Positions 1 through 6,935 of a stretch of DNA of 11,294 nt are shown one piece after another. The stretch covers positions 1 to 11,294 of the forward strand of contig CAJUJQ010000103.1 of NCBI GenBank assembly GCA_910586575.1, in the 5' to 3' direction. The notes under the pieces were generated by a model, which saw only the letters and a program-made list of their open reading frames with translations, ran no database searches and was not told the DNA's origin. Each line of letters begins with the position of its first letter. Position 1 is the first letter of the stretch. The DNA comes from an uncultured Clostridia bacterium (GTDB lineage: Bacteria > Bacillota > Clostridia > Oscillospirales > Butyricicoccaceae). The position numbers were made by a program, and so were the translations under genes.

Positions 1-42
1 TTCGATTATCCAATATTTACCTGATGCATTTTACACACAAAT

Positions 43-1071
43 TTGGACTTGACTCTGCGACCCGGCGTATACAAGGATTTTTCACGGTTCCTGCTCGCAA
101 AGGAGCATTTTTTGAGCATCCGGGCTTTGATTCGCGCGGCACTGTGCATCACCAATGGATTTCGTGAACTGCATAGAAGCGGTTACAGTTACCAGGATTT
201 GAACGATGGCAATTTTTTTGTCAACCCTCAAAACGGCGATGTCCTGATCTGTGATAACGATAATGTCGCCCCTTACGGCAGCAACCTGGGGATTGCCGGG
301 AAATGCCGCTATATGGCGCCGGAGGTCGTGCTGGGGAAAAAACGCCCTGACCTTCATACCGACAGGTTCTCTTTAGCGGTAGTGCTCTACATGCTCCTGT
401 TCCGGAACCATCCGCTGGAGGGGAAGAGGACTTTGGTACCGTGTTTGACCGAAGAGCTGGAACAGCGGTTTTATGGAAGCGAGCCGGTCTTTGTCTGGGA
501 TACGGAGAATGACAGCAACCGCCCGGTTCGCGGCGTACATGCCAACGAGCTTTGCCTGTGGCCTGCCTACCCGGATTTTGTCCGCAAGACATTTCAAAAG
601 GCGTTCAGTTATGAGGCGCTTGTAGGCAGCAATATCGAGCATCGCGTATTGGAAACCGATTGGCAGAAGCTGTTTACCGATCTGCACGATACCACAGTGA
701 GCTGTTCCTGCGGCAGTGAAACTTTTATCAATCCCGCAGCCCCTGTTTGCAGCTGCATAAACTGTGGAAAGCGGATTGAACGCCCGATGATGTTAATGGC
801 GAAAAAATATCATGTCGCGCTGGCTGCCGGGAAAAAGCTTCTGTCATGCCATGTGCAGCATGACAGTGATGATTTCAAGGGAATCAAAGGCAGTATTGTT
901 TCCAGCAAAAATAACCCTGGAGTTCTGGGGCTGAAAAACAACTCCGGAAAGAATTGGGAACTGATTTTCCCTGATGGAACGAGAAAGGGCTGCTTGGACG
1001 GTCAGGTTGCAAAATTGGCAAAGGGCACGAAATTAAACTTTGGAAATGGAAATATTGCAGAAATTTATTAA
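43..1071 (+). pseudogene. Protein kinase-like protein, N-lobe missing (5'-incomplete or frameshifted)
   Basis: This is the C-lobe and tail of a serine/threonine-kinase-like protein of a type found in accessory regions of Firmicutes. From the TTG at 43 (342 residues) one sees a catalytic loop YQDLNDGNF (Asp52, Asn57) in place of HRDLKxxN, an ICDNDNV segment in the DFG position (Asp71), MAPE at 91-94, and an alpha-F-like stretch TDRFSLAVVLYML with Asp107. A possible zinc ribbon follows with cysteines at 221, 223, 236, 238 and 241, then a beta-rich tail. The N-lobe, with its glycine-rich loop and ATP-binding lysine, is absent. The frame is closed by TGA at 22-24, while bases 24-54 in another frame read MHFTHKFGLD, reminiscent of the segment that precedes the DLRP motif in this family. 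I therefore suspect a frameshift near 48-55. The window edge hides the rest. TTG 43 is only the first possible start, with no good ribosome binding site. The family call is fairly sure; whether a working kinase is made is doubtful. Confidence 0.62.
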
Positions 1072-1073
1072 AC

Positions 1074-1659
1074 AACATCGCTGTCCAGCTTTTAGAAAAG
1101 CAGAACCCCCTGAGCCTCCAAACCATTCAAGAAATGGCAGAGAAGGTTCAGGGGTCTTTTGTTTTTACGATTCTGGACAAGCAGGATAACGTATACTTTG
1201 TGCGCGGAGACAATCCACTGGCTATCTTTTGCTATGATGGTTTCTACCTTTATGCTTCGACAAAAATGATTCTCGATCAGACAGAAAAGCGTCTTGGGCT
1301 TCGGCATGGTGGAGAGATTACAACGCGGGAAGGGGATATTTTACGGATTGAGCGGCATGGGAAATGCTTATTTAGCGGGTTCCGCGTAACGAATCATCAT
1401 ACACGCCGGGGATGTGTCTTTTCTGATTGGGATGAACTTGAGGAAAACGAGGAACCAAGCAGCAATTATTTGATTGACATTGCAAAAGCAATGGGGGGGT
1501 TCTTCGGAAGATGTACGCCTGTTGCTCCGCTATGGCTGCAGTGCAGATGAGGTTGAAGAACTTCTTTATGAACCCTATCTGCTGCACGATATTGTATCCG
1601 AAATTCGTTGTGACTGGTATGGAGAGGGGGTGAGTCCATGGGACTGGGTGAAATCCTGA
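1074..1659 (+). pseudogene. Class II glutamine amidotransferase-like gene, 5'-truncated and frameshifted
   Basis: Two overlapping frames together encode the C-terminal part of a class II (Ntn-type) glutamine-amidotransferase-like protein common in Clostridia accessory regions. In-frame similarity starts upstream of the first ATG (1134): bases 1074-1133 read NNIAVQLLEKQNPLSLQTIQ, followed by the core GSFVFTILDKQDNVYFVRGDN and YLYASTKMIL. The N-terminal region, which would carry the catalytic Cys2 nucleophile, is missing, and the homology begins directly after the kinase stop codon. The frame ends at 1550 with an unrelated tail after MGG. In the +1 frame the expected C-terminus continues from 1501 (SSEDVRLLLRYGCSADEVEELLYE) and stops at 1657-1659. 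Dropping one G from the G7 run at 1493-1499 joins the two frames smoothly. With neither start nor nucleophile, the gene is almost certainly inactive. The substrate of the intact family is not known to me. Confidence 0.6.
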
Positions 1660-1709
1660 TTGCTGTTGGTACGATCATTGACATCATTGAAGAGAAAATC
1701 AACGATTAA
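1638..1709 (+). CDS. Possible 23-residue hydrophobic small protein
   Basis: An ATG at 1638 opens a 23-codon frame ending in TAA at 1707-1709. It follows a purine-rich GGAGAGGGGG stretch (1621-1630) at usable ribosome-binding distance. The predicted peptide has a hydrophobic stretch ILIAVGTIIDII followed by an acidic and basic tail EEKIND. It overlaps the last codons of the broken amidotransferase-like gene, which would fit translational coupling. I do not recognise a family. Because the frame is very short and lies in decayed DNA, it may be chance. Confidence 0.25.
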   Translation: MGLGEILIAVGTIIDIIEEKIND

Positions 1710-1734
1710 GGCAATTCAGCTCTAACAAATGTGC

Positions 1735-1755
1735 CCGGAAATAAAAGGTTTCCGG
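1735..1755 (+). repeat. Short inverted repeat before the DUF932 gene
   Basis: CCGGAAA at 1735-1741 and TTTCCGG at 1749-1755 form a perfect 7-bp stem with a 7-base loop. Flanking TGT and ACA can pair beyond a small bulge. No T-run follows, so it does not look like an ordinary intrinsic terminator. It could be an operator or an mRNA structure ahead of the next gene. Confidence 0.3.
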
Positions 1756-1786
1756 ACATATCCTCAAAAAGCAATTTGAAAAATAT

Positions 1787-1793
1787 AAGGAGG
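1787..1793 (+). promoter_or_regulatory. Strong Shine-Dalgarno site of the DUF932 gene
   Basis: AAGGAGG lies 9 bases before the ATG at 1803. That ATG opens only a short frame (MSAN...) ending in TGA after 11 codons, because of an early frameshift. The site supports 1803, and not the internal ATG at 1822, as the ancestral start of the broken gene. Confidence 0.6.
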
Positions 1794-1802
1794 AAAAGAA
1801 CA

Positions 1803-2525
1803 ATGTCCGCAAATAGAAACCATGCTTTATGTACGTGAGAAACCGTGGCACGGCTTAGGTGTGGAGGTACAGGAAGCGCCAACTTCGGTCGACGCACTGG
1901 TCTGCGCCGGTTTGAATTGGGAGGTTTTGCAGAAGGATGTTTATACCGAGGATGGCTCTTTCGTTGCCGGTTATAAGATCAATCTTCGCAGCACGGATAA
2001 TGCTATGTTGGGCATCGTTTCCGACCGTTACAAGGTTGTCCAGAACAAAGATGCATTCCGGTTTACAGATGACTTGTTGGGCGAAGGGGTAACCTACGAA
2101 ACTGCGGGTTCCTTGCAGGGTGGCCGCAAAGTTTGGAAGCTGGCAAGGATGCCTCAGCGCTACATTATCGGTGGGGATGAAGTCGCGCCTTTATATGGTC
2201 GTAATGAACTCCCACGACGGCAGTTCCGGGATCAAAGCTGCTATGACACCTATCCGAGTTGTCTGCCAAAATACGTTAAATTTGGCATTGAACACGGCAA
2301 AGCGTGCATGGACAACGAAGCACACCGAAAATGTCATGAGCCGTGTTCACGAAGCCCGCGAAACTCTGATGCTTGCGGAGGCATATATGGGTGGTCTGGG
2401 GTGTGAAATTGATTCGCTGTCCAGAATTAAATTGACCGATAAAAGGTCATGGAATTATGCAGGCGTTCTTCCCCGTTACCGAGGATATGTCCGATGTTAC
2501 AAAAAAGAATAACCTCCGACTGCTA
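1803..2525 (+). pseudogene. DUF932 / TIGR03299 phage-plasmid-like protein, multiply frameshifted
   Basis: Pieces in different frames rebuild a typical DUF932 protein, a family of unknown function frequent on phages, plasmids and conjugative elements. The order is MSAN (1803), then METMLYVRE-like and KPWHGLGVEVQEAP with AGYKINLRSTDNAMLGIVSDRYKVVQN (about 1810-2190). Next comes MVVMNSHDGSSGIKAAMTP with VVCQNTLNLALNTAKRAW (about 2192-2440), and last MQAFFPVTEDMSDVTKKNN (2457-2525). The breaks I infer are a loss of about 2 bases near 1814, one extra T in the TTT at 2190-2192, one A lost in the A-run at 2441-2444, and one base lost near 2457. The usual C-terminal part after NNLRLL is absent and unrelated sequence starts near 2526. 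A good ribosome binding site remains at 1787-1793. The longest single frame (1822-2406) therefore has a meaningless C-terminus. The family call is firm, and the gene is clearly dead unless the sequence contains errors. Confidence 0.75.
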
Positions 2526-2901
2526 GTGCTCCATCCTGCCAGAAATCAAAATCATCCTCGGGCTGGATTTCCGCATGGCTGCGTTATCGTCCTTGACGGG
2601 CGCCAGCCCACCTGCGTCCTTTGCCTTGCCCTGCGAAAATCCCGCCCCAAGTCCCACTCTGATTTCTAACCGGATGGACCACCAGGCCTTGTTTGAAAAT
2701 TGTCCGCACGCCTATTGACGGGTCTTTTTTCGCTTCTCTGCGTTATATTTTCTTGAAGCCTGTCAGAATTCCTGTGAAAACTTGCTTTGATTGGCAAGAA
2801 ACCTTCACCACCGGGCACACTTATTATCAAACCCAAGCCTAACATATTCTTGGCATTTGGATTCTTTTTCAGCTGCGTCAAATATGGCCCGCAGGGAACG
2901 C
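2526..2901. other. Gene-free boundary between accessory remnant and gcv operon
   Basis: No recognisable gene lies in these roughly 375 bases. A frame continuous with the last DUF932 piece stays open to 2669 and a minus-strand frame of 71 codons covers 2666-2881. Neither has a convincing ribosome binding site or a family I know. Base composition changes from the moderate GC of the left part to the high GC of the operon across this stretch. It contains the 3' flank of lpd, a weak terminator-like hairpin near 2777-2798, and probably further mobile-element debris. Confidence 0.5.
2777..2798 (-). terminator. Weak candidate terminator downstream of lpd
   Basis: Read on the minus strand, CTTGC and GCAAG (plus coordinates 2781-2785 and 2794-2798) pair around a short loop and are followed by TTTT (2777-2780). 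The stem is only 5-6 bp with few G-C pairs, and it sits about 100 bases after the lpd stop. It is the best terminator-like structure I can see for the operon, but it is weak. Confidence 0.22.
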
Positions 2902-4269
2902 CTATCGCGGGCGCGCAGCCTCCGCAGCATGCGCAATGCTTTCACTGAAGGTGGGGTGCGGGAACACGGTGCGGAGCAACTGCGCGCGTGTCAGCCCGTT
3001 CGCCGCCGCGAAGGCGGGAACCGCAATCAGGTCGGTTGCCCGCGGACACATCATCTGCGCGCCGATCAAAACCTCATCCTCCGCGCGGAAAATCAGCTTT
3101 ATAAAACCGCGTTCGCTGTGCTCAACCAATGCTTTGCCGTTAGCCAGCGCCGGAACCTTGCCGACCAGGATGGCAGCACCTGCCGCCTTGGACTGCTCTT
3201 CGGTCAAGCCAACCGACGCAATTTCCGGATCGGTATAAACGCAGCCTGGCACACAGCACAGGTTCGCCGGGGCAGGCTGCCCCGCCAAGTGATGTACCAC
3301 CGTCACGCCCTGCGCGCTGGCCGCGTGCGCCAGCTGGATATTCCCGGCGACAACGTCACCGACCGCGTAAACGCCTGGAATCGAAGTTTCAAAATTCGCA
3401 TCGCAGACCAGCGCGCCACGCGTGGTTTCCGGGTGCAGTCCCTCGGCAAACAGCCCGCCGATGCAGGCGCGCCGCCCGGTCGCAGCCAAAACGCCGTCCG
3501 CCTCGGTGCGGCATTCGCTCCCCTTCTTGTTGGTATAAACAACCGCTAAGCCATCCCCGGCAGGCACAATCCGCTCGACCTTTGCTCCGGCGGCGATCTC
3601 GATACCACGTTTTTTCAGCAGCATGGAAAGCGACTGTGACAGCTCCTTATCCATCGCCGGAAGCAGCCGGGGAGCGGCTTCAATAATAGTAATCGCACAC
3701 CCCAGCGCGCGGTAAACCGACGCAAATTCTACACCGATCACCCCGCCGCCGATGATAGCTAGCCGCGCGAAATCCCGCCCCTCCGGGGACAGCAGGTCGT
3801 CGCTTGTGACGACCCCCGGCAGGTCAAGCCCCGGAATCGGGGGGCGTGCCGGTTCCGAACCACTTGCAATCAGTATATTTTTCGCGGTATAAGCCGCATC
3901 CCCCACGCGCACCGCATTCGGCGCTGTCACCTGCGCCGTCCCGGTGATATGCGTAATTTTCTTCGCCTTGAAAGCCTGCGCAATGCCCGCGCGCAGCTGC
4001 TCCACGGCGTCATTTTTCGCACGCTGCATTGCGGCGAAATCGAACCGCACGCCCTCGGCGGCAATGCCAAGCCCGCGCGCAGCTTCCATGTGGGACAGCT
4101 GTCCGGCGGCATGCAGCAGTGCCTTGGTCGGCATACAGCCCCGGTTCAGGCAGGTGCCGCCCAGCTGCGCTTTTTCCACCACAGCAGTTTTCAGCCCGAG
4201 ATCCGCCGCGTGTTCTGCCGCAACATAACCGCCCGGGCCTGCGCCGATGATAATCAAATCAAAATCCAT
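2902..4269 (-). CDS. lpd: Dihydrolipoamide dehydrogenase (glycine cleavage L-protein)
   Basis: This FAD flavoenzyme reoxidises dihydrolipoyl-GcvH with NAD+ as the L-protein of the cytosolic glycine cleavage system. The 455-residue protein has the FAD-binding GAGPGG (9-14), the redox-active disulfide in GGTCLNRGCMPTK (Cys40, Cys45), a second Rossmann motif GGGVIGVEFAS for NAD, and the catalytic pair His438/Glu443 in HPTFSE near the C-terminus. All key residues are present. There is no N-terminal lipoyl domain, unlike some Lpd proteins of pyruvate dehydrogenase clusters. I chose ATG 4269 (MDFDLIIIGAGPGG), preceded by GGGGGAGG; an upstream in-frame ATG at 4296 would add nine residues that do not fit the family. 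It is the last gene of the operon, 28 bases after lplA. A role in other lipoamide complexes is possible, but none is encoded here. Confidence 0.95.
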   Translation of the reverse strand: MDFDLIIIGAGPGGYVAAEHAADLGLKTAVVEKAQLGGTCLNRGCMPTKALLHAAGQLSHMEAARGLGIAAEGVRFDFAAMQRAKNDAVEQLRAGIAQAFKAKKITHITGTAQVTAPNAVRVGDAAYTAKNILIASGSEPARPPIPGLDLPGVVTSDDLLSPEGRDFARLAIIGGGVIGVEFASVYRALGCAITIIEAAPRLLPAMDKELSQSLSMLLKKRGIEIAAGAKVERIVPAGDGLAVVYTNKKGSECRTEADGVLAATGRRACIGGLFAEGLHPETTRGALVCDANFETSIPGVYAVGDVVAGNIQLAHAASAQGVTVVHHLAGQPAPANLCCVPGCVYTDPEIASVGLTEEQSKAAGAAILVGKVPALANGKALVEHSERGFIKLIFRAEDEVLIGAQMMCPRATDLIAVPAFAAANGLTRAQLLRTVFPHPTFSESIAHAAEAARPR

Positions 4270-4297
4270 AGTCCTCCCCCGTATCAAGCCTGCCACG

Positions 4298-5302
4298 TCA
4301 CATCGGCTTTCGCCTCGATGCGGCGGCTTCCTTCAGGTACGCGGAAATATCCGCCGAAATCTGCGGGCAGCCTTTCACCGTGCCCATCGCCTCGGCGATG
4401 GCATCCACGGAAAAGCGGATGCCTTCCAGCGCACGCGGCAGACGGTTGATGAAATCGCTGTCCAATGCGTCGGAATACGCGCGCACCCCGCTCAGCACGC
4501 CGCTGCGCACGGCGGCGTACAGCTGGAAATCCCCCCAGCCGAAGCGGTGGGAAAGCACCAGGTTTGCGGGGCGCTTCTGGCTCAGCCGCCACAGGTCGGA
4601 GGCATAAAAGACCCTGCGGTCGGCCACCGCCTGCGCGTCCAGCCGCTTTTCCGGGAACGGCTCGGCAGGAAGGCCGTAAACCGTGCCGAACGCCTGCACC
4701 AGCATCTCACACATTTGATCGGCTGTCAGCCCCGGGCAGGATTCGCCCAGGTTGCCAACCCGCGCGTGTACCGACAGTACGCCCTTGCGCTGCAGCTTGT
4801 CCTGCGGGACGTTTAGAAACCGCTCCATCTGTTCCAAATCGCTTTGCAGCAGCAGCGTACCATGGTGGCAGCAGCGTCCCGCGGATATATAAAACGCGTT
4901 CCCGGAGACCTTTTTGCCGTCCACCGTCAGGTCGTTGCGCCCGGAAATCTCCGCGCGGATGCCCAGCAGGCGGCAGGCCTCCACGACAACCGAAAGCTGC
5001 CGCGTGACATCAAAATCCCGCTTGCAAAGGATAAAGGTAAAATTGAGGTTGCCCAAGTCGTGGTAGACCGCGCCGCCGCCCGACAGCCTGCGCGCAAGGC
5101 GCCCGCCATCGGCCTCCAGCGCTTCCACATTGCATTCCTTCCAGCATTCCTGGTTGCGGCCGATCACCACGGTGTGCCGGTTCTGCCACAGGTACAGGAT
5201 ACATTCCCCGGGACGGACGGACTGCATCAGCACATCCTCCCGGGCAAGGTTTTCGTAAGGGTCGGTGCACGCCGTGCGCACCCATAGTGCCTGTTTCATC
5301 AT
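4298..5302 (-). CDS. lplA: Lipoate-protein ligase
   Basis: The enzyme activates lipoate with ATP to lipoyl-AMP and transfers it to the lysine of a lipoyl domain; here the obvious target is GcvH of the same operon. The 334-residue protein has the full two-domain length. RRLSGGGAVYHD at 71-82 is the lipoate/adenylate-binding loop, followed by GNLNFTF. GRNDLTVDGKKVSGNAF (121-137) carries the conserved lysine, probably Lys131, equivalent to Lys133 of E. coli LplA. The C-terminal accessory domain (about 250-330) is present, so activation and transfer are probably done by one protein. The start ATGATG overlaps the sdaAA stop, and the first ATG (5302) has AGAGG about 7 bases upstream. No lipoate synthase or octanoyltransferase is in the window, which fits lipoate scavenging. 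LplJ is the name of the Firmicutes orthologue type. Confidence 0.93.
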   Translation of the reverse strand: MMKQALWVRTACTDPYENLAREDVLMQSVRPGECILYLWQNRHTVVIGRNQECWKECNVEALEADGGRLARRLSGGGAVYHDLGNLNFTFILCKRDFDVTRQLSVVVEACRLLGIRAEISGRNDLTVDGKKVSGNAFYISAGRCCHHGTLLLQSDLEQMERFLNVPQDKLQRKGVLSVHARVGNLGESCPGLTADQMCEMLVQAFGTVYGLPAEPFPEKRLDAQAVADRRVFYASDLWRLSQKRPANLVLSHRFGWGDFQLYAAVRSGVLSGVRAYSDALDSDFINRLPRALEGIRFSVDAIAEAMGTVKGCPQISADISAYLKEAAASRRKPM

Positions 5303-6177
5303 TTGGTTTCCTCTGGGAAAATTCTTTTTGCGATGCGCTTGCCGGTCGGCGTTGCCGCAATACCGCCTTGGGCGGTTTCCTTGAGCGCGTCAGGCAGCAT
5401 GTGCCCGACCTTGAGCATGGCTTCCACCACCTCATCGGGCGGGATGACCGAACGCATACCCGCGAGCGCGAGGTCGGCGGCGACAAGCGCGTTGACCGCC
5501 TGCGAAGCGTTGCGCTGCGCGCAGGGCACCTGGACCAGCCCGGCAATCGGGTCGCAGACCAGCCCCATGGCGTTCATCAGCGCGAACGCAACCGCGTGAA
5601 TAGACGCTTCATTGGTGCCGTTCGCGAGGAACACCGCCGCCGAAGCCGCCATCGCGGCTGCAACGCCGCACTCGGCCTGACAGCCGCCCTCCGCGCCGGA
5701 TACGGTTGCGTTTTTGGTAATGACCGCGCCGACGCCCGAGGCAGTCAGCAACGCCAGCTGCAATTCCCCGCGCGACAGGTCATATTCCTCCCGCATGCCG
5801 AACAGCACGGCGGGGAGGATGCCGCAGGCCCCGGCGGTCGGGGCTGCGCAGATGCAGCCCATGGACGCGTTGACTTCGGAGCAGGACAGCGCATATGCCA
5901 TCACCCGGTTAGTCAGCCTCCCGGAAAGCCCGCCGCGTTCCGCGTAGCGCGCATGACGGCTCGCCACGCCGGAAATCAGCCCGCCGACCGTTTCCAGCGG
6001 CCCGTCCAGCGCGCGCAGCGCCGACTGCTCCATGACCGAAAGGCGGGTATCGAGCCGCATGAAAAGCTCATGGTCGCTCAGCTCGGACAGCCGCATTTCC
6101 TCCTCGGCAATAATACGCCAAAGCGGCGCTTTCGCCGCTGCCGCCTCAGCAAGGAGGCCTGCAAAATCCTTATACAT
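5299..6177 (-). CDS. sdaAA: L-serine dehydratase (ammonia-lyase), iron-sulfur type, alpha subunit
   Basis: This is the catalytic subunit of the [4Fe-4S] enzyme that converts L-serine to pyruvate and ammonia. The 292-residue protein has the expected length for the split Gram-positive form. The three cluster ligands appear as Cys166 (EGGCQ), Cys208 (LVCDP) and Cys219 (QVPCAQRN). Their spacing of 42 and 11 residues equals that of the cluster cysteines Cys343, Cys385 and Cys396 of the Legionella enzyme. A further conserved block is NASMGCICAAPTAGACGILP (104-123). ATG 6177 is chosen because it has GGAGGGG a few bases upstream; in-frame codons further upstream run into sdaAB. The start lies inside the end of sdaAB, and the stop TGA overlaps the lplA start. 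Such enzymes are inactivated by oxygen, in line with an anaerobe. Confidence 0.95.
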   Translation of the reverse strand: MYKDFAGLLAEAAAAKAPLWRIIAEEEMRLSELSDHELFMRLDTRLSVMEQSALRALDGPLETVGGLISGVASRHARYAERGGLSGRLTNRVMAYALSCSEVNASMGCICAAPTAGACGILPAVLFGMREEYDLSRGELQLALLTASGVGAVITKNATVSGAEGGCQAECGVAAAMAASAAVFLANGTNEASIHAVAFALMNAMGLVCDPIAGLVQVPCAQRNASQAVNALVAADLALAGMRSVIPPDEVVEAMLKVGHMLPDALKETAQGGIAATPTGKRIAKRIFPEETK

Positions 6178-6874
6178 AAAGCATCCCCTCCATTGCGTCC
6201 GCGAGGCTTTCCACCGTACCAATCACCTGTACACGTTTTACGCCGTTTACCCAATCGATGTCGTGGAGTGTCATATCATCAATGTTCTGATCTACCTCGA
6301 TGATGGTAAACGCCATATCGCCGCGCGACTTTCTCGCAAGCTGCATATTGGCAATATTGATATGGTTGAGCGCAAGCGCGCGGGTAATGCCGCTGACCAC
6401 GCCGGGCACGTCCTGGTGCTCGACCATGATGGTATTGGTCTGCGCGGTGAGCGCGGTTTCGTACCCGTCAATGCGGGTAATGACGATACGCCCGCCGCCG
6501 ATGGAGGAACCGATAATCTCGCGTTTCCGGCCGGAGCGCAGGGTAAACACCATTTGCACGGTATTTTCGTGCACGTCGTCCAGCTCCACGCGATGGAAAT
6601 CGTAGCTCATCCCGATATCCTTGGCGAGCCGGAAGGAATCACGCAGGCGCTCATCGTCGGGGCGCATGCCAAGCGCACCCGCAACGAGCGCGCGGTCGGT
6701 GCCGTGCCCCGCGCCGGTATCGGCGAACGAGCCGTGCAGCCCGAAGGAAACATGGGAAAACGGTTCGCCGATAATTTCGCGGCCAATACGGGAGAGCGCG
6801 GCCGCGCCCGCCGTATGCGAACTGGAAGGGCCTATCATAACCGGCCCCACAACATCAAAAATACTGATATCCAT
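6170..6874 (-). CDS. sdaAB: L-serine dehydratase (ammonia-lyase), iron-sulfur type, beta subunit
   Basis: This is the partner of SdaAA in the heteromeric [4Fe-4S] serine dehydratase. The 234-residue protein opens with the beta-domain motif GPSSSHTAG (15-23), continues with GSFADTGAGHGTDRALVAGA (48-67), and ends in an ACT domain (about 147-219, TIMVEHQDVPGVVSGIT). In the type 2 enzyme family the ACT domain takes part in serine-dependent activation, which is likely but not shown here. The start at 6874 has only a weak AAAGG immediately before it, yet MDISIFDVVGP matches the family's usual N-terminus. The gene follows gcvPB after 61 AT-rich bases, the second largest gap of the operon, where an internal promoter is possible though I cannot pick convincing boxes. 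It overlaps sdaAA by 8 bases. Confidence 0.95.
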   Translation of the reverse strand: MDISIFDVVGPVMIGPSSSHTAGAAALSRIGREIIGEPFSHVSFGLHGSFADTGAGHGTDRALVAGALGMRPDDERLRDSFRLAKDIGMSYDFHRVELDDVHENTVQMVFTLRSGRKREIIGSSIGGGRIVITRIDGYETALTAQTNTIMVEHQDVPGVVSGITRALALNHINIANMQLARKSRGDMAFTIIEVDQNIDDMTLHDIDWVNGVKRVQVIGTVESLADAMEGMLYV

Positions 6875-6935
6875 CCTTTGCAGTCATCCTTTATTCTTTT
6901 ATTGATAGCAAACCTGATTTTCGTAAAAGCAGTTT

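Noticed and set aside
1822..2406. A 194-residue protein taken at face value
   Set aside because: Its last 70 or so residues come from the wrong frame; the true DUF932 sequence continues in another frame after 2190.
1..2525. Kinase, amidotransferase-like and DUF932 genes as a new working defence or signalling system
   Set aside because: All three appear broken (missing N-lobe, missing nucleophile, several frameshifts), so a functional system at this locus is not supported.
2887..2912. GCCCGC/GCGGGC inverted repeat overlapping the lpd stop as a terminator
   Set aside because: The stem has a 14-base loop and no T-run after it on the minus strand, so it is a poor terminator and probably chance in GC-rich DNA.
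2791..3549. 252-codon plus-strand open frame
   Set aside because: It lies opposite lpd, is arginine- and alanine-rich, and matches no family; it is a GC-driven antisense frame.
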